Positions 41,406-55,200 of a stretch of DNA of 64,000 nt are shown here, piece after piece (within the stretch, counting starts at the first letter, position 1; the number at the start of each line of letters is the position of its first letter). The stretch is from positions 555,607-619,606 of the forward strand of contig CP136068.1 in NCBI GenBank assembly GCA_032622095.1. The letters run 5' to 3'. The notes beneath the pieces are model-generated. The model had not been told where the DNA came from and ran no database searches. It worked only from the letters and a program-made list of their open reading frames with translations. A program made the translations under genes and the position numbers. This DNA comes from Siphonodentalium dalli. Lineage: Eukaryota > Mollusca > Scaphopoda > Gadilida > Siphonodentaliidae.

Positions 41406-41430
41406 CCTATCCTATCCTATCCTATCCTAT
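41406..41430 (+). repeat. (CCTAT)5 tail of the insert
   Basis: Five perfect CCTAT units follow AATAAAATAT and lead straight into satellite AAATGTATGTGG. Simple-sequence tails of this kind are made during target-primed reverse transcription by several LINE clades. The last unit may belong to the target rather than to the element. Confidence 0.85.
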
Positions 41431-44400
41431 AAATGTATGTGGTGGGGATACCTATATATGTATGTGGTGGGGATACCTATAGATGTATGTGGTGGGGATA
41501 CCTATAGATGTGTGTTGGTGATACCTATATATGTATGTGGTGGGGATGCCTATATATGTGTGTGGTGGTGATACCTATATATGTATGTGGTGGTGACACC
41601 TATATATGTATGTGGTGGGGATGCCTATATATGTATGTGGTGGGGATGCCTATATATGTGTGTGGTGGTGATACCTATATATGTATGTGGTGGTGATACC
41701 TATATATGTGTGCGTCGGGGATACCTATATATGTGTGTGGTGGGGATACCTATATATGTATGTGGTGGTGATACCTATATAAGTATGTGGTGGTGATACC
41801 TATATATGTATGTGGTGGTGATACCTATCTATGTGTGTGGTGGTAATACCTATATATGTGTGCGGCGGGGATACCTATATATGTGTGTGGTGCGGATACC
41901 TATATATGTGTGTGGTGGGGATAGCTATATATGTATGTGGTGGTGATACCTATATAAGTGTGTGGTGGTGATACCTATATATGTGTGTGGTGGTGATACC
42001 TATCTATGTGTGTGGTGGGGATACCTATATATGTGTGTGGTGGGGATACCTATAGATGTATGTGGTGGGGATACCTATATATGTATGTGGTGGGGATACC
42101 TATATATGTATGTGGTGGGGATACCTATATATGTATGTGGTGGGGATACCTATATATGTATGTGGTGGGGATACCTAAAGATGTGTGTGGTGGGGATACC
42201 TATAGATGTGTGTGGTGGGGAGACCTATAGATGTATGTGGTGGGGATACCTATATATGTATGTGGTGGTGATACCTATATATGTGTGTGGTGGGGATACC
42301 TATAGATGTGTGTGGCGGGGATACCTATGTATGTATGTGGTGGGGATACCTATATATGTATGTGGTGGGAATACCTTTATATGTATGTGGTGGTGATACC
42401 TATATATGTGTGTGGTGGTGATACCTATCTATGTGTGTGGTGGGGATACCTATATATGTGTGTGGTGGGGATTCCTATAGATGTATGTGGTGGGGATACC
42501 TATATATGTATGTGGTGGTGATACCTATATATGTATGTGGTGGGGATACCTTTATATGTATGTGGTGGTAACACCTATATATGTGTGTGGTGGGGATACA
42601 TATAGATGTATGTGGTGGGGATACCTATATATGTATGTGGTGGTGATACCTATAGATGTATGTGGTGGGGATACCTATATATGTATGTGGTGGTGATACC
42701 TATATATGTATGTGGTGGTGAGACCTATATATGTGTGTGGCGGGGATACCTATAAATGTATGTGGTGGGGATACCTATATATGTATGTGGTGGGGATACC
42801 TATAGATGTATGTGGTGGGGATACCTATAGATGTGTGTTGGTGATACCTATATATGTATGTGGTGGGGATGCCTATATATGTGTGTGGTGGTGATACCTA
42901 TATATGTATGTGGTGGGGATACCTATAGATGTGTGGTGGTGACACCTATATATGTATGTGGTGGGGATGCCTATATATGTGTGTGGTGGTGATACCCATA
43001 TATGTATGTGGTGGTGATACCTATATATGTGTGCGTCGGGGATACCTATATATGTGTGTGGTGGGGATACCTATATATGTGTGTGGTGGGGATACCTATA
43101 TATGTATGTGGTGGTGATACCTATATAAGTATGTAATGGTGATACCTATATATGTGTGTGGTGGTGATACCTATCTATGTGTGTGGTGGGGATACCTATA
43201 TATGTGTGTGGTGGGGATACCTATAGATGTATGTGGTGGGGATACCTATATATGTATGTGGTGGTGATACCTATATATGTATGTGGTGGGGATACCTATA
43301 TATGTATGTGGTGGGGATACCTATATATGTATGTGGTGGGGATACCTATAGATGTGTGTGGTGGGGTTACCTATAGATGTGTGTGGTGGGGATACCTATA
43401 GATGTGTGTGGTGGGGAGACCTATAGATGTATGTGGTGGGGATACCTATATATGTATGTGGTGGTGATACCTATATATGTGTGTGGTGGGGATACCTATA
43501 GATGTGTGTGGCGGGGATACCTATATATGTATGTGGTGGGGATACCTATATATGTGTGTTGTGGGGATACCTATATATGTATGTGGCGGGGATACCTATA
43601 TATGTTTGTGGTGGGGATACCTAAATATGTATGTGGTGGGGATTCCTATAGATGTATGTGTTAGTGATACCTATAGATGTATGTGGTGGGGATACCTATA
43701 TATGTGTGTGGTGGTGATACCTATATATGTGTGTGGTGGGGATACCTATATATGTATGTGGTGGGAAGACCTATATAAGTGTGTGGTGGTGATACATATA
43801 GATGTATGTGGTGGGGATACCTATATATTTGTGTGGTGGTGATACCTATATATGTGTGTGGTGGGGATACCTATATATGTATGTGGTGGGGAGACCTATA
43901 TATGTATGTGGTGGGGTTACCTATATGTATGTGGTGGTGATACCTATATATGTATGTGATGGGAATACCTATAGATGTGTGTGGTGAGGAGACCTATATA
44001 TGTATGTGGTGGGGATACCTATATGTGTGTGGTGGGGATACCTAAATATGTATGTGGTGGGGATACATATAGATGTGTGTAGTGAGGAGACCTATATATG
44101 TGGTGGGGATAGCTATATATGTGTGTGGTGGTGATACCTATATATGTGTGTAGTGAGGAGACCTATATATGTATGTGGTGGGGATAGCTATAAATGTGTG
44201 TGGTGGTGATACCTATATATGTATGTGGTGGGGATACCTATAGATGTGTGGTGGGGATACCTATATATGTATGTGGTGGGGATACCTATAGATGTATGTG
44301 GTGGGATACCTATATATGTATGTGGTGGTGATACCTATAGATGTATGTGGTGGGGATACATATATATGTATGTGGTGGTGATACCTATATATGTATGTGG

Positions 44401-44437
44401 TGGTGATACCTATATATGTGTGTGGCGGGGATACCTA

Positions 44438-44439
44438 TA
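44438..44439. other. Unoccupied insertion site, downstream paralogue
   Basis: This is the same module without the insert, 3414 bp from the left junction and 3008 bp from the right junction. The difference of 406 equals the insert length. Further unoccupied copies of the module are at 39339/39340, 42753/42754, 45786/45787, 46459/46460 and 48403/48404. Confidence 0.9.
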
Positions 44440-44899
44440 AATGTATGTGGTGGGGATACCTATATATGTATGTGGTGGGGATACCTATATATGTATGTGG
44501 TGGGGATACCTATAGATGTGTGTTGGTGATACCTATATATGTATGTGGTGGGGATGCCTATATATGTGTGTGGTGGTGATACCTATATATGTATGTGGTG
44601 GTGACACCTATATATGTATGTGGTGGGGATGCCTATATATGTATGTGGTGGGGATGCCTATATATGTGTGTGGTGGTGATACCTATATATGTATGTGGTG
44701 GTGATACCTATATATGTGTGCGTCGGGGATACCTATATATGTGTGTGGTGGGGATACCTATATATGTATGTGGTGGTGATACCTATATAAGTATGTGGTG
44801 GTGATACCTATATATGTATGTGGTGGTGATACCTATCTATGTGTGTGGTGGTGATACCTATATATGTGTGCGGCGGGGATACCTATATATGTGTGTGGT

Positions 44900-47690
44900 G
44901 CGGATACCTATATATGTGTGTGGTGGGGATAGCTATATATGTATGTGGTGGTGATACCTATATAAGTGTGTGGTGGTGATACCTATATATGTGTGTGGTG
45001 GTGATACCTATCTATGTGTGTGGTGGGGATACCTATATATGTGTGTGGTGGGGATACCTATAGATGTATGTGGTGGGGATACCTATATATGTATGTTGTG
45101 GGGATACCTATATATGTATGTGGTGGGGATACCTATATATGTATGTGGTGGGGATACCTATATATGTATGTGGTGGGGATACCTAAAGATGTGTGTGGTG
45201 GGGATACCTATAGATGTGTGTGGTGGGGATACCTATAGATGTGTGTGGTGGGGAGACCTATAGATGTATGTGGTGGGGATACCTATATATGTATGTGGTG
45301 GTGATACCTATATATGTGTGTGGTGGGGATACCTATAGATGTGTGTGGCGGGGATACCTATGTATGTATGTGGTGGGGATACCTATATATGTATGTGGTG
45401 GGAATACCTTTATATGTATGTGGTGGTGATACCTATATATGTGTGTGGTGGTGATACCTATCTATGTGTGTGGTGGGGATACCTATATATGTGTGTGGTG
45501 GGGATTCCTATAGATGTATGTGGTGGGGATACCTATATATGTATGTGGTGGTGATACCTATATATGTATGTGGTGGGGATACCTTTATATGTATGTGGTG
45601 GTAACACCTATATATGTGTGTGGTGGGGATACCTATAGATGTATGTGGTGGGGATACCTATATATGTATGTGGTGGTGATACCTATAGATGTATGTGGTG
45701 GGGATACCTATATATGTATGTGGTGGTGATACCTATATATGTATGTGGTGGTGAGACCTATATATGTGTGTGGCGGGGATACCTATAAATGTATGTGGTG
45801 GGGATACCTATATATGTATGTGGTGGGGATACCTATAGATGTATGTGGTGGGGATACCTATAGATGTGTGTTGGTGATACCTATATATGTATGTGGTGGG
45901 GATGCCTATATATGTGTGTGGTGGTGATACCTATATATGTATGTGGTGGGGATACCTATATATTTGTGTGGTGGTGATACCTATATATGTATGTGGTGGT
46001 GACACCTATATATGTATGTGGTGGGGATGCCTATATATGTATGTGGTGGGGATGCCTATATATGTGTGTGGTGGTGATACCTATATATGTATGTGGTGGT
46101 GATACCTATATATGTGTGCGTCGGGGATACCTATATATGTGTATGTGGTGGGGATACCTATAGATGTGTGTTGGTGATACCTATATATGTATGTGGTGGG
46201 GATGCCTATATATGTGTGTGGTGGTGATACCTATATATGTATGTGGTGGGGATACCTATATATGTGTGTGGTGGTGATACCTATATATGTATGTGGTGGT
46301 GACACCTATATATGTATGTGGTGGGGATACCTATATATGTATGTGGTGGTGATACCTATAGATGTATGTGGTGGGGATACCTATATATGTATGTGGTGGT
46401 GATACCTATATATGTATGTGGTGGTGAGACCTATATATGTGTGTGGCGGGGATACCTATAAATGTATGTGGTGGGGATACCTATATATGTATGTGGTGGG
46501 GATACCTATAGATGTATGTGGTGGGGATACCTATAGATGTGTGTTGGTGATACCTATATATGTATGTGGTGGGCATGCCTATATATGTGTGTGTTGGTGA
46601 TACCTATATATGTATGTGGTGGGGATGCCTATATATGTGTGTGGTGGTGATACCTATATATGTATGTGGTGGTGACACCTATATATGTATGTGGTGGGGA
46701 TGCCTATATATGTATGTGGTGGGGATGCCTATATATGTGTGTGGTGGTGATACCTATATATGTATGTGGTGGTGATACCTATATATGTGTGCGTCGGGGA
46801 TACCTATATATGTGTGTGGTGGGGATACCTATATATGTATGTGGTGGTGATACCTATATAAGTATGTGGTGGTGATACCTATATATGTATGTGGTGGTGA
46901 TACCTATATATGTGTGTGGTGCGGATACCTATATATGTGTGTGGTGGGGATAGCTATATATGTATGTGGTGGTGATACCTATATAAGTGTGTGGTGGTGA
47001 TAGCTATATATGTATGTGGTGGTGATACCTATATAAGTGTGTGGTGGTGATACCTATATATGTGTGTGGTGGTGATACCTATCTATGTGTGTGGTGGGGA
47101 TACCTATATATGTGTGTGTGGTGGGGATACCTATAGATGTATGTGGTGGGGATACCTATATATGTATGTGGTGGGGATACCTATATATGTATGTGGTGGG
47201 GATACCTATATATGTATGTGGTGGGGATACCTATATATGTATGTGGTGGGGATACCTAAAGATGTGTGTGGTGGGGATACCTATAGATGTGTGTGGTGGG
47301 GATACCTATAGATGTGTGTGGTGGGGAGACCTATAGATGTATGTGGTGGGGATACCTATATATGTATGTGGTGGTGATACCTATATATGTGTGTGGTGGG
47401 GATACCTATAGATGTGTGTGGCGGGGATACCTATGTATGTATGTGGTGGGGATACCTATATATGTATGTGGTGGGAATACCTTTATATGTATGTGGTGGT
47501 GATACCTATATATGTGTGTGGTGGTGATACCTATCTATGTGTGTGGTGGGGATACCTATATATGTGTGTGGTGGGGATTCCTATAGATGTATGTGGTGGG
47601 GATACCTATATATGTATGTGGTGGTGATACCTATATATGTATGTGGTGGGGATACCTTTATATGTATGTGGTGGTAACACCTATATATGT
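44900..47690. repeat. About 2.07-kb partial duplication within block D
   Basis: The GGAGACC-bearing segment at 45214-45730 returns at 47287-47690 with an offset of 2073 bp. Near 44900 and 46921 the offset is only 2021 bp. A 50-bp duplication at 46951-47050 plus a 2-base GT gain near 47115 account for the difference. Confidence 0.65.
46951..47050. repeat. Perfect 50-bp dimer duplication, third instance
   Basis: Bases 46951-47000 and 47001-47050 are identical and begin TAGCTATATATGTATGTGG. The paralogous stretch near 44931-44980 has this dimer only once, so the duplication followed the 2.07-kb duplication or was absent from its source. Confidence 0.85.
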
Positions 47691-48699
47691 GTGTGGTGGT
47701 GATACCTATATATGTGTGTGGTGGGGATACCTATATATGTGTGTGGTGGTGATACCTATATATGTGTGTGGTGGGGATACCTATATATGTATGTGGTGGG
47801 GAGACCTTTATATGTATGTGGTGGTAATACCTATATATGTGTGTGGTGGTGATACCTATATATGTGTGTGGTGGGGATACCTATATATGTATGTGGTGGG
47901 GAGACCTATATATGTGTGTGGTGGTGATACCTATAGATGTATGTGGTGGGGATACCTATATTTGTGTGTGGTGGTGATACCTATATATGTGTGTGGTGGG
48001 GATACCTATATATGTATGTGGTGGGGAGACCTATATATGTATGTGGTGGGGATACCTATATGTATGTGGTGGTGATACCTATATATGTATGTGATGGGAA
48101 TACCTATAGATGTGTGTGGTGAGGAGTCCTATATATGTATGTGGTGGGGATACCTATATGTGTGTGGTGGTGATACCTAAATATGTATGTGGTGGGGATA
48201 CCTATAGATGTGTGGTGGTGATACCTATATATGTATGTGGTGGTGATACCTATATATGTATGTGGTGGTGATACCTATATATGTATGTGGTGGTGATACC
48301 TATAGATGTATGTGGTGGGGATACCTATATATGTATGTGGTGGTGATACCTATATATGTATGTGGTGGTGATACCTATATATGTGTGTGGCGGGGATACC
48401 TATAAATGTATGTGGTGGGGATACCTATATATGTATGTGGTGGGGATACCTATAGATGTATGTGGTGGGGATACCTATAGATGTGTGTTGGTGATACCTA
48501 TATATGTATGTGGTGGGGATGCCTATATATTTGTGTGGTGGTGATACATATATATGTATGTGGTGGGGATACCTATAGATGTGAGGTGGTGACACCTATA
48601 TATGTATGTGGTGGGGATGCCTATATATGTGTGTTGTGGTGATACCTATATATGTATGTGGTGGTGATACCTATATATGTGTGCGTCGGGGATACCTAT

Positions 48700-51600
48700 A
48701 TATGTGTGTGGTGGGGATACCTATATATGTGTGTGGTGGGGATACCTATATTTGTATGTGGTGGTGATACCTATATAAGTATGTGGTGGTGATACCTATA
48801 TATGTGTGTGGTGGTGATACCTATCTATGCGTGTGGTGGGGATACCTATATATGTGTGTGGTGGGGATACCTATAGATGTATGTGGTGGGGATACCTATA
48901 TGTGTACGTGGTGTTGATACCTATATATGTATGTGGTGGGGATACCTATATATGTATGTGGTGGGGATACCTGTATATGTATGTGGTGGGGATACCTATA
49001 TATGTGTGTGGTGGGGATACCTATAGATGTGTGTGGTGGGGACACCTATAGATGTGTGTGGTGGGCAGACCTATAGATGTGTGTGGTGGGGATACCTATA
49101 TATGTATGTGGTGGTGATACCTATATATGTGTGTGGTGGGGATACCTTTAGATGTGTGTGGCGGGGATACCTATATATGTATGTGGTGGGGATACCTTTT
49201 TATGTATGTGGTGGTAATACCTATAGATGTGTGTGGTGGTGATACCTATAGTTGTGCCTGGCGGGGATACCTATATATGTATGTGGTGGGGATACCTATA
49301 TATGTATGTGGTGGGGATACCTATATATGTATGTGGTGGTGATACCTATAGATGTGTGTGGTGGTGATACCTATAGATGTGTGTGGTGGGGATACCTATA
49401 TATGTATGTGGTGGGGATACCTATATATGTATGTGGTGGTGATACCTATAGATGTGTGTGGTGGTGATACCTATAGATGTGTGTGGTGGTGATACCTATA
49501 TATGTGTGTGGCGGGGATACCTATATATGTATGTGGTGGGGATACCTATATATGTGTGTGGTGGGGATACCTATATATGTATGTGGCGGGGATACCTATA
49601 TATGTTTGTGGTGGGGATACCTATATATGTATGTGGTGGGGATTCCTATAGATGTATGTGGTGGTGATACCTATAGATGTATGTGGTGGGGATACCTATA
49701 TATGTGTGTGGTGATGATACCTATATATGTCTGTGGTGGGGATACCTATATATGTGTGTGGTGGTGATACCTATATATGTGTGTGGTGGGGATACCTATA
49801 TATGTATGTGGTGGGGAGACCTATATATGTATGTGGTGGGGATACCTATATGTAAGTGGTGGTGATACCTATATATGTATGTGATGGGAATACCTATAGA
49901 TGTGTGTTGTGAGGAGACCTATATATGTATGTGGTGGGGATACCTATATATGTGTGTTGTGGGGATACCTATAGATGTGTGTGGTGTTGATACCTATATA
50001 TGTATGTGATGGGAATACCTATAGATGTGTGTGGTGAGGAGACCTATATATGTATGTGGTGGGGATACCTATATATGTGTGTTGTGGGAATACCTATATA
50101 TGTGTGTGGTGTTGATACCTATATATGTATGTGGTGGGAATACCTATATATGTGTGTTGTGGGGATACCTATAGATGTGTGAGGTGGGATACCTATATAT
50201 GTATGTGGTGGGGATACCTATAGATGTATGTGGTGGGGATACCTATATTTGTATGTGGTGGTGATACCTATAGATGTATGTGGTGGGGATACCTATATAT
50301 GTATGTGGTGGTGAAACCTATATATGTATGTGGTGGTGATACCTATATATGTGTGTGGCGGGGATACCTATAGATGTGTGTTGGTGATACCTATAAATGT
50401 ATGTGGTGGGGATACCTATATATGTATGTGGTGGGGATACCTATAGATGTATGTGGTGGGGATACCTATAGATGTGTGTTGGTGATACCTATATATGTAT
50501 GTGGGTGGGGATGACTATATATGTGTGTGGTGGTGATACCTATATATGTATGTGGTGGGGATACCTATAGATGTGTGGTGGTGACACCTATATATGTATG
50601 TGGTGGGGATGCCTATATATGTGTGTGGTGGTGATTCCTATATATGTATGTGGTGGTGATACCTATATATGTGTGCGGCGGGGATACCTATATATGTGTG
50701 TGGTGGGGATACCTATATATGTGTGTGGTGGGGATACCTATATATGTATGTGGTGGTGATACCTATCTATGTGTGTGGTGGGGATACCTATATATGTGTG
50801 TGGTGGGGATACCTATATATGTATGTGGTGGGGATACCTATATATGTATGTGGTGGGGATACCTATAAATGTATGTGGTGGGGATACCTAAAGATGTGTG
50901 TGGTGGGGATACCTATAGATGTGTCTGGTGGGGATACCTATAGATGTGCGTGGTGGGGAGACCTATAGATGTATGTGGTGGGGATACCTATATATGTATG
51001 TTGTGGTGATACCTATATATGTGTGTGTGGGGATACCTATAGATGTGTGTGGCGGGGATACCTATATATGTATGTGGTGGGGATACCTATATATGTATGT
51101 GGTGGGGATACCTTTATATGTATGTGGTGGTAATACCTATAAATGTGTGTGGTGGTGATACCTATAGATGTGTGTGGTGGTGATACCTATAGTTGTGCCT
51201 GGCGGGGATACATATAGATGTATGTGGTGGGGATACCTATATATGTATGTTGTGGTGATACCTATAGATGTGTGTGGTGGTGATACCTATAGATGTGTGT
51301 GGTGGGGATACCTATATATGTATGTGGTGGGGATACCTATATGAATGTGGTGGTGATACCTATAGATGTGTGTGGTGGTGATACCTATAGATGTGTGTGG
51401 TGGTGATACCTATAGATGTGTGTGGCGGGGATACCTATATATGTATGTGGTGGGGATACCTATATATGTGTGTGGTGGGGATACCTATATATGTATGTGG
51501 CGGGGATACCTATATATGTTTGTGGTGGTGATACCTATATATGTATGTGGTGGGGATACCTATAGATGTGTGTGGTGGGGAGACCTATAGCTGTATGTGG

Positions 51601-52260
51601 TGGGGATACCTATATATGTATGTGGTGGTGATACCTATATATGTGTGTGGTGGGGATACCTATAGATGTGTGTGGCGGGGATACCTATATATGTATGTGG
51701 TGGGGATACCTATATATGTATGTGGTGGGGATACCTTTATATGTATATGGTGGTAATACCTATAGATGTGTGTGGTGGTGATACCTATAGTTGTGCCTGG
51801 CGGGGATACCTATAGATGTATGTGGTGGGGATACCTATATATGTATGTGGTGGGGATACCTATATATGTATGTGGTGGTGATACCTATAGATGTGTGTGG
51901 TGGTGATACCTATAGATGTGTGTGGTGGGGATACCTATATATGTATGTGGTGGGGATACCTATATGTATGTGGTGGTGATACCTATAGATGTGTGTGGTG
52001 GTGATACCTATAGATGTGTGTGGTGGTGATACCTATAGATGTGTGTGGCGGGGATACCTATATATGTATGTGGTGGGGATACCTATATATGTGTGTGGTG
52101 GGGATACCTATATATGTATGTGGCGGGGATACCTATATATGTTTGTGGTGGGGATACCTATATTTGTATGTGGTGGGGATTCCTATAGATGTATGTGGTG
52201 GTGATACCTATAGATTTATGTGGTTGGGATACCTATATATGTGTGTGGTGGTGATACCTA
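48700..52260. repeat. Type E satellite, left part
   Basis: The marker TTGTGCCTG(G/T)CGGGG is at 49251, 51192 and 51790 and returns at 56919, 58565 and 61191. GTGGGTGGGG, a unit with an extra G, is at 50501 and 56077. No long tandem period was resolved by eye here; stretches match 56.0-57.1 and 58.0-58.9 kb in mosaic fashion. No gene or other element is seen. Confidence 0.6.
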
Positions 52261-52261
52261 T

Positions 52262-55200
52262 ATATGTGTGTGGTGGGGATACCTATGTATGGTGGGGATA
52301 CCTATATATGTATGTGGCGGGGATACCTATATATGTATGTGGCGGGGATACCTATATATGTGTGTGGTGGGGATACCTATATATGTATGTGGTGGGGATA
52401 CCTATAAATGTATGTGGCGGGGATATCTATATATGAGTGTGGTGGGGATACCTATATAAGTATGTGGTGGGGATACCTATATATGTATGTGGTGGGGATA
52501 CCTATATACGTGTGTGGTGGAGAGACCTATATATGTATGTGGTGGGGAGACCATAGAGATGTATGTGGTGGGGATACCTACATATGTATGTGGTGGGGAT
52601 ACTTATATATGTATGTGGTGGGGATACCTATAGATGTATGTGGTGGTGATACCTATATATGTATGTGGTGGTGATACCTATATATGTATGTGGTGGGGAT
52701 ACCTCTATATGTGTGTGGTGGGGATACCTATATATGTATGTGGTGGGGATACCTATATATGTATGTGGTGGGGATACCTATATATGTATATGGCGGGGAT
52801 ACCTATATATTTGAGTGGTGGTCATACCTATATATGTATGTGGTGGGGAGACCTATATATGAATGTGGCGGGGATACCTATAGATGTGTGTGGTGGGGAT
52901 ACCTATATATGTGTGTGGTGGTAATACATATCGATGTAAGTGGTGGGGATATCTATAGATGTGTGTGGTGGGGATACCTATATATGTGTGTGGTGGGGAG
53001 AACTATATATGTGTGTGGCGGGAGGACATATAGATGTGTGTGGTGGGGATACCTATAAATGTGTGTGGTGGGGATACCTATATATGTGTGTGGTGGGGAG
53101 AACTATATATGTGTGTGGCGGGAGGACATATAGATGTGTGTGGTGGGGATACCTATAAATGTGTGCGTTGGGGATACCTATATATGTGTGTGGTGGGGAT
53201 ACCTATATATGTATGTTGTGAGGATACTTATATATGTGTGTGGCGGGGATACCAATATATGTATGTGGTGGGGAGACCTATATATGTGTGTGGCGGTGAT
53301 ACCTATATATGTATGTTGTGGTGATACCTATATATGTATGTGGTGGTGAGACCTATAGATGTATGTGGTGGGGATACCTATATATGTATGTGGTGGTGAT
53401 ACCTATATATGTATGTGGTGGTGAGACCTATATATGTATGTGGTGGGGATTCCTATAGATGTATGTGGTGGTATTACCTATAGATGTATGTGGTGGGGAT
53501 ACCTATATATGTGTGTGGTGGTGATACCTATATATGTGTGTGGTGGGGATACCTATATATGTATGTGGTGGGGAGACCTATATATTTGTGTGGTGGTGAT
53601 ACCTATAGATGTATGTGGTGGGGATACCTATATATGTGTGTGGTGGTGATACCTATATATGTGTGTGGTGGGGATACCTATATATGTATGTGGTGGGGAG
53701 ACCTATATATGTATGTGGTGGGGATACCTATATGTATGTGGTGGTGATACCTATATATGTATGTGATGGGAATACCTATAGATGTGTGTTGTGAGGAGAC
53801 CTATATATGTATGTGGTGGGGATACCTATATATGTGTGTTGTGGGGATACCTATAGATGTGTGTGGTGTTGATACCTATATATGTATGTGGTGGGAATAC
53901 CTATATATGTGTGTTGTGGGGATACCTATAGATGTGTGTGGTGGGGATACCTATATATGTATGTGGTGGGGATACCTATAGATGTATGTGGTGGGGATAC
54001 CTATATTTGTATGTGGTGGTGATACCTATAGATGTATGTGGTGGGGATACCTATATATGTATGTGGTGGTGAAACCTATATATGTATGTGGTGGTGATAC
54101 CTATATATGTGTGTGGTGGGGATACCTATGTATGGTGGGGATACCTATATATGTATGTGGCGGGGATACCTATATATGTATGTGGCGGGGATACCTATAT
54201 ATGTGTGTGGTGGGGATACCTATATATGTATGTGGTGGGGATACCTATAAATGTATGTGGCGGGGATATCTATATATGAGTGTGGTGGGGATACCTATAT
54301 AAGTATGTGGTGGGGATACCTATATATGTATGTGGTGGGGATACCTATATACGTGTGTGGTGGAGAGACCTATATATGTATGTGGTGGGGAGACCATAGA
54401 GATGTATGTGGTGGGGATACCTACATATGTATGTGGTGGGGATACTTATATATGTATGTGGTGGGGATACCTATAGATGTATGTGGTGGTGATACCTATA
54501 TATGTATGTGGTGGTGATACCTATATATGTATGTGGTGGGGATACCTCTATATGTGTGTGGTGGGGATACCTATATATGTATGTGGTGGGGATACCTATA
54601 TATGTATGTGGTGGGGATACCTATATATGTATATGGTGGGGATACCTATATATTTGAGTGGTGGTCATACCTATATATGTATGTGGTGGGGAGACCTATA
54701 TATGAATGTGGCGGGGATACCTATAGATGTGTGTGGTGGGGATACCTATATATGTGTGTGGTGGTAATACATATCGATGTAAGTGGTGGGGATATCTATA
54801 GATGTGTGTGGTGGGGATACCTATATATGTGTGTGGTGGGGAGAACTATATATGTGTGTGGCGGAAGGACATATAGATGTGTGTGGTGGGGATACCTATA
54901 AATGTGTGTGGTGGGGATACCTATATATGTGTGTGGTGGGGAGAACTATATATGTGTGTGGCGGGAGGACATATAGATGTGTGTGGTGGGGATACCTATA
55001 AATGTGTGCGTTGGGGATACCTATATATGTGTGTGGTGGGGATACCTATATATGTATGTTGTGGGGATACTTATATATGTGTGTGGCGGGGATACCAATA
55101 TATGTATGTGGTGGGGAGACCTATATATGTGTGTGGCGGTGATACCTATATATGTATGTTGTGGTGATACCTATATATGTATGTGGTGGTGAGACCTATA

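Larger units (their letters stand above)
41025..41430 (+). mobile_element. Retroposon-like insert (5'-truncated LINE or SINE 3' end)
   Basis: This is the only non-satellite sequence in the window: 406 bp, A/T-rich, of ordinary complexity. Oriented as written, its right half carries AATAAA at 41247-41252 and 41396-41401, a stem-loop at 41292-41335, and five CCTAT repeats at the extreme 3' end. CCTAT lies immediately to its left as well (41020-41024), giving a possible 5-bp target duplication. A simple-repeat tail instead of poly(A), a 3' stem-loop and a short length are known features of 5'-truncated CR1, L2, RTE or I-type LINEs and of SINEs that borrow their tails. No reverse transcriptase motif, terminal repeat, or tRNA-like A/B box is visible, so the clade is unassigned. 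A 39-codon open stretch runs from the left junction to TAA at 41141-41143; it is too short to identify. Insertion is certain; retroposon identity is inferred. Confidence 0.8.
36231..48700. repeat. Type D higher-order block, 3350/3008-bp offsets
   Basis: A double-CpG unit, GTGCGTCGGGG, marks this block; its GCGTCG lies at 36265, 39619, 41712, 43033, 44720, 46118, 46791 and 48683. Three long copies are visible, beginning near 36.24, 39.59 and 43.0 kb. The offset from copy 1 to copy 2 is 3350-3354 bp. From copy 2 to copy 3 it is 3414 bp left of the insert and 3008 bp right of it, a difference equal to the 406-bp insert. Further partial copies (offsets near 2073 and 673 bp) fill 45.7-48.7 kb. Units with position-6 T and position-22 A are common. 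Confidence 0.75.
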
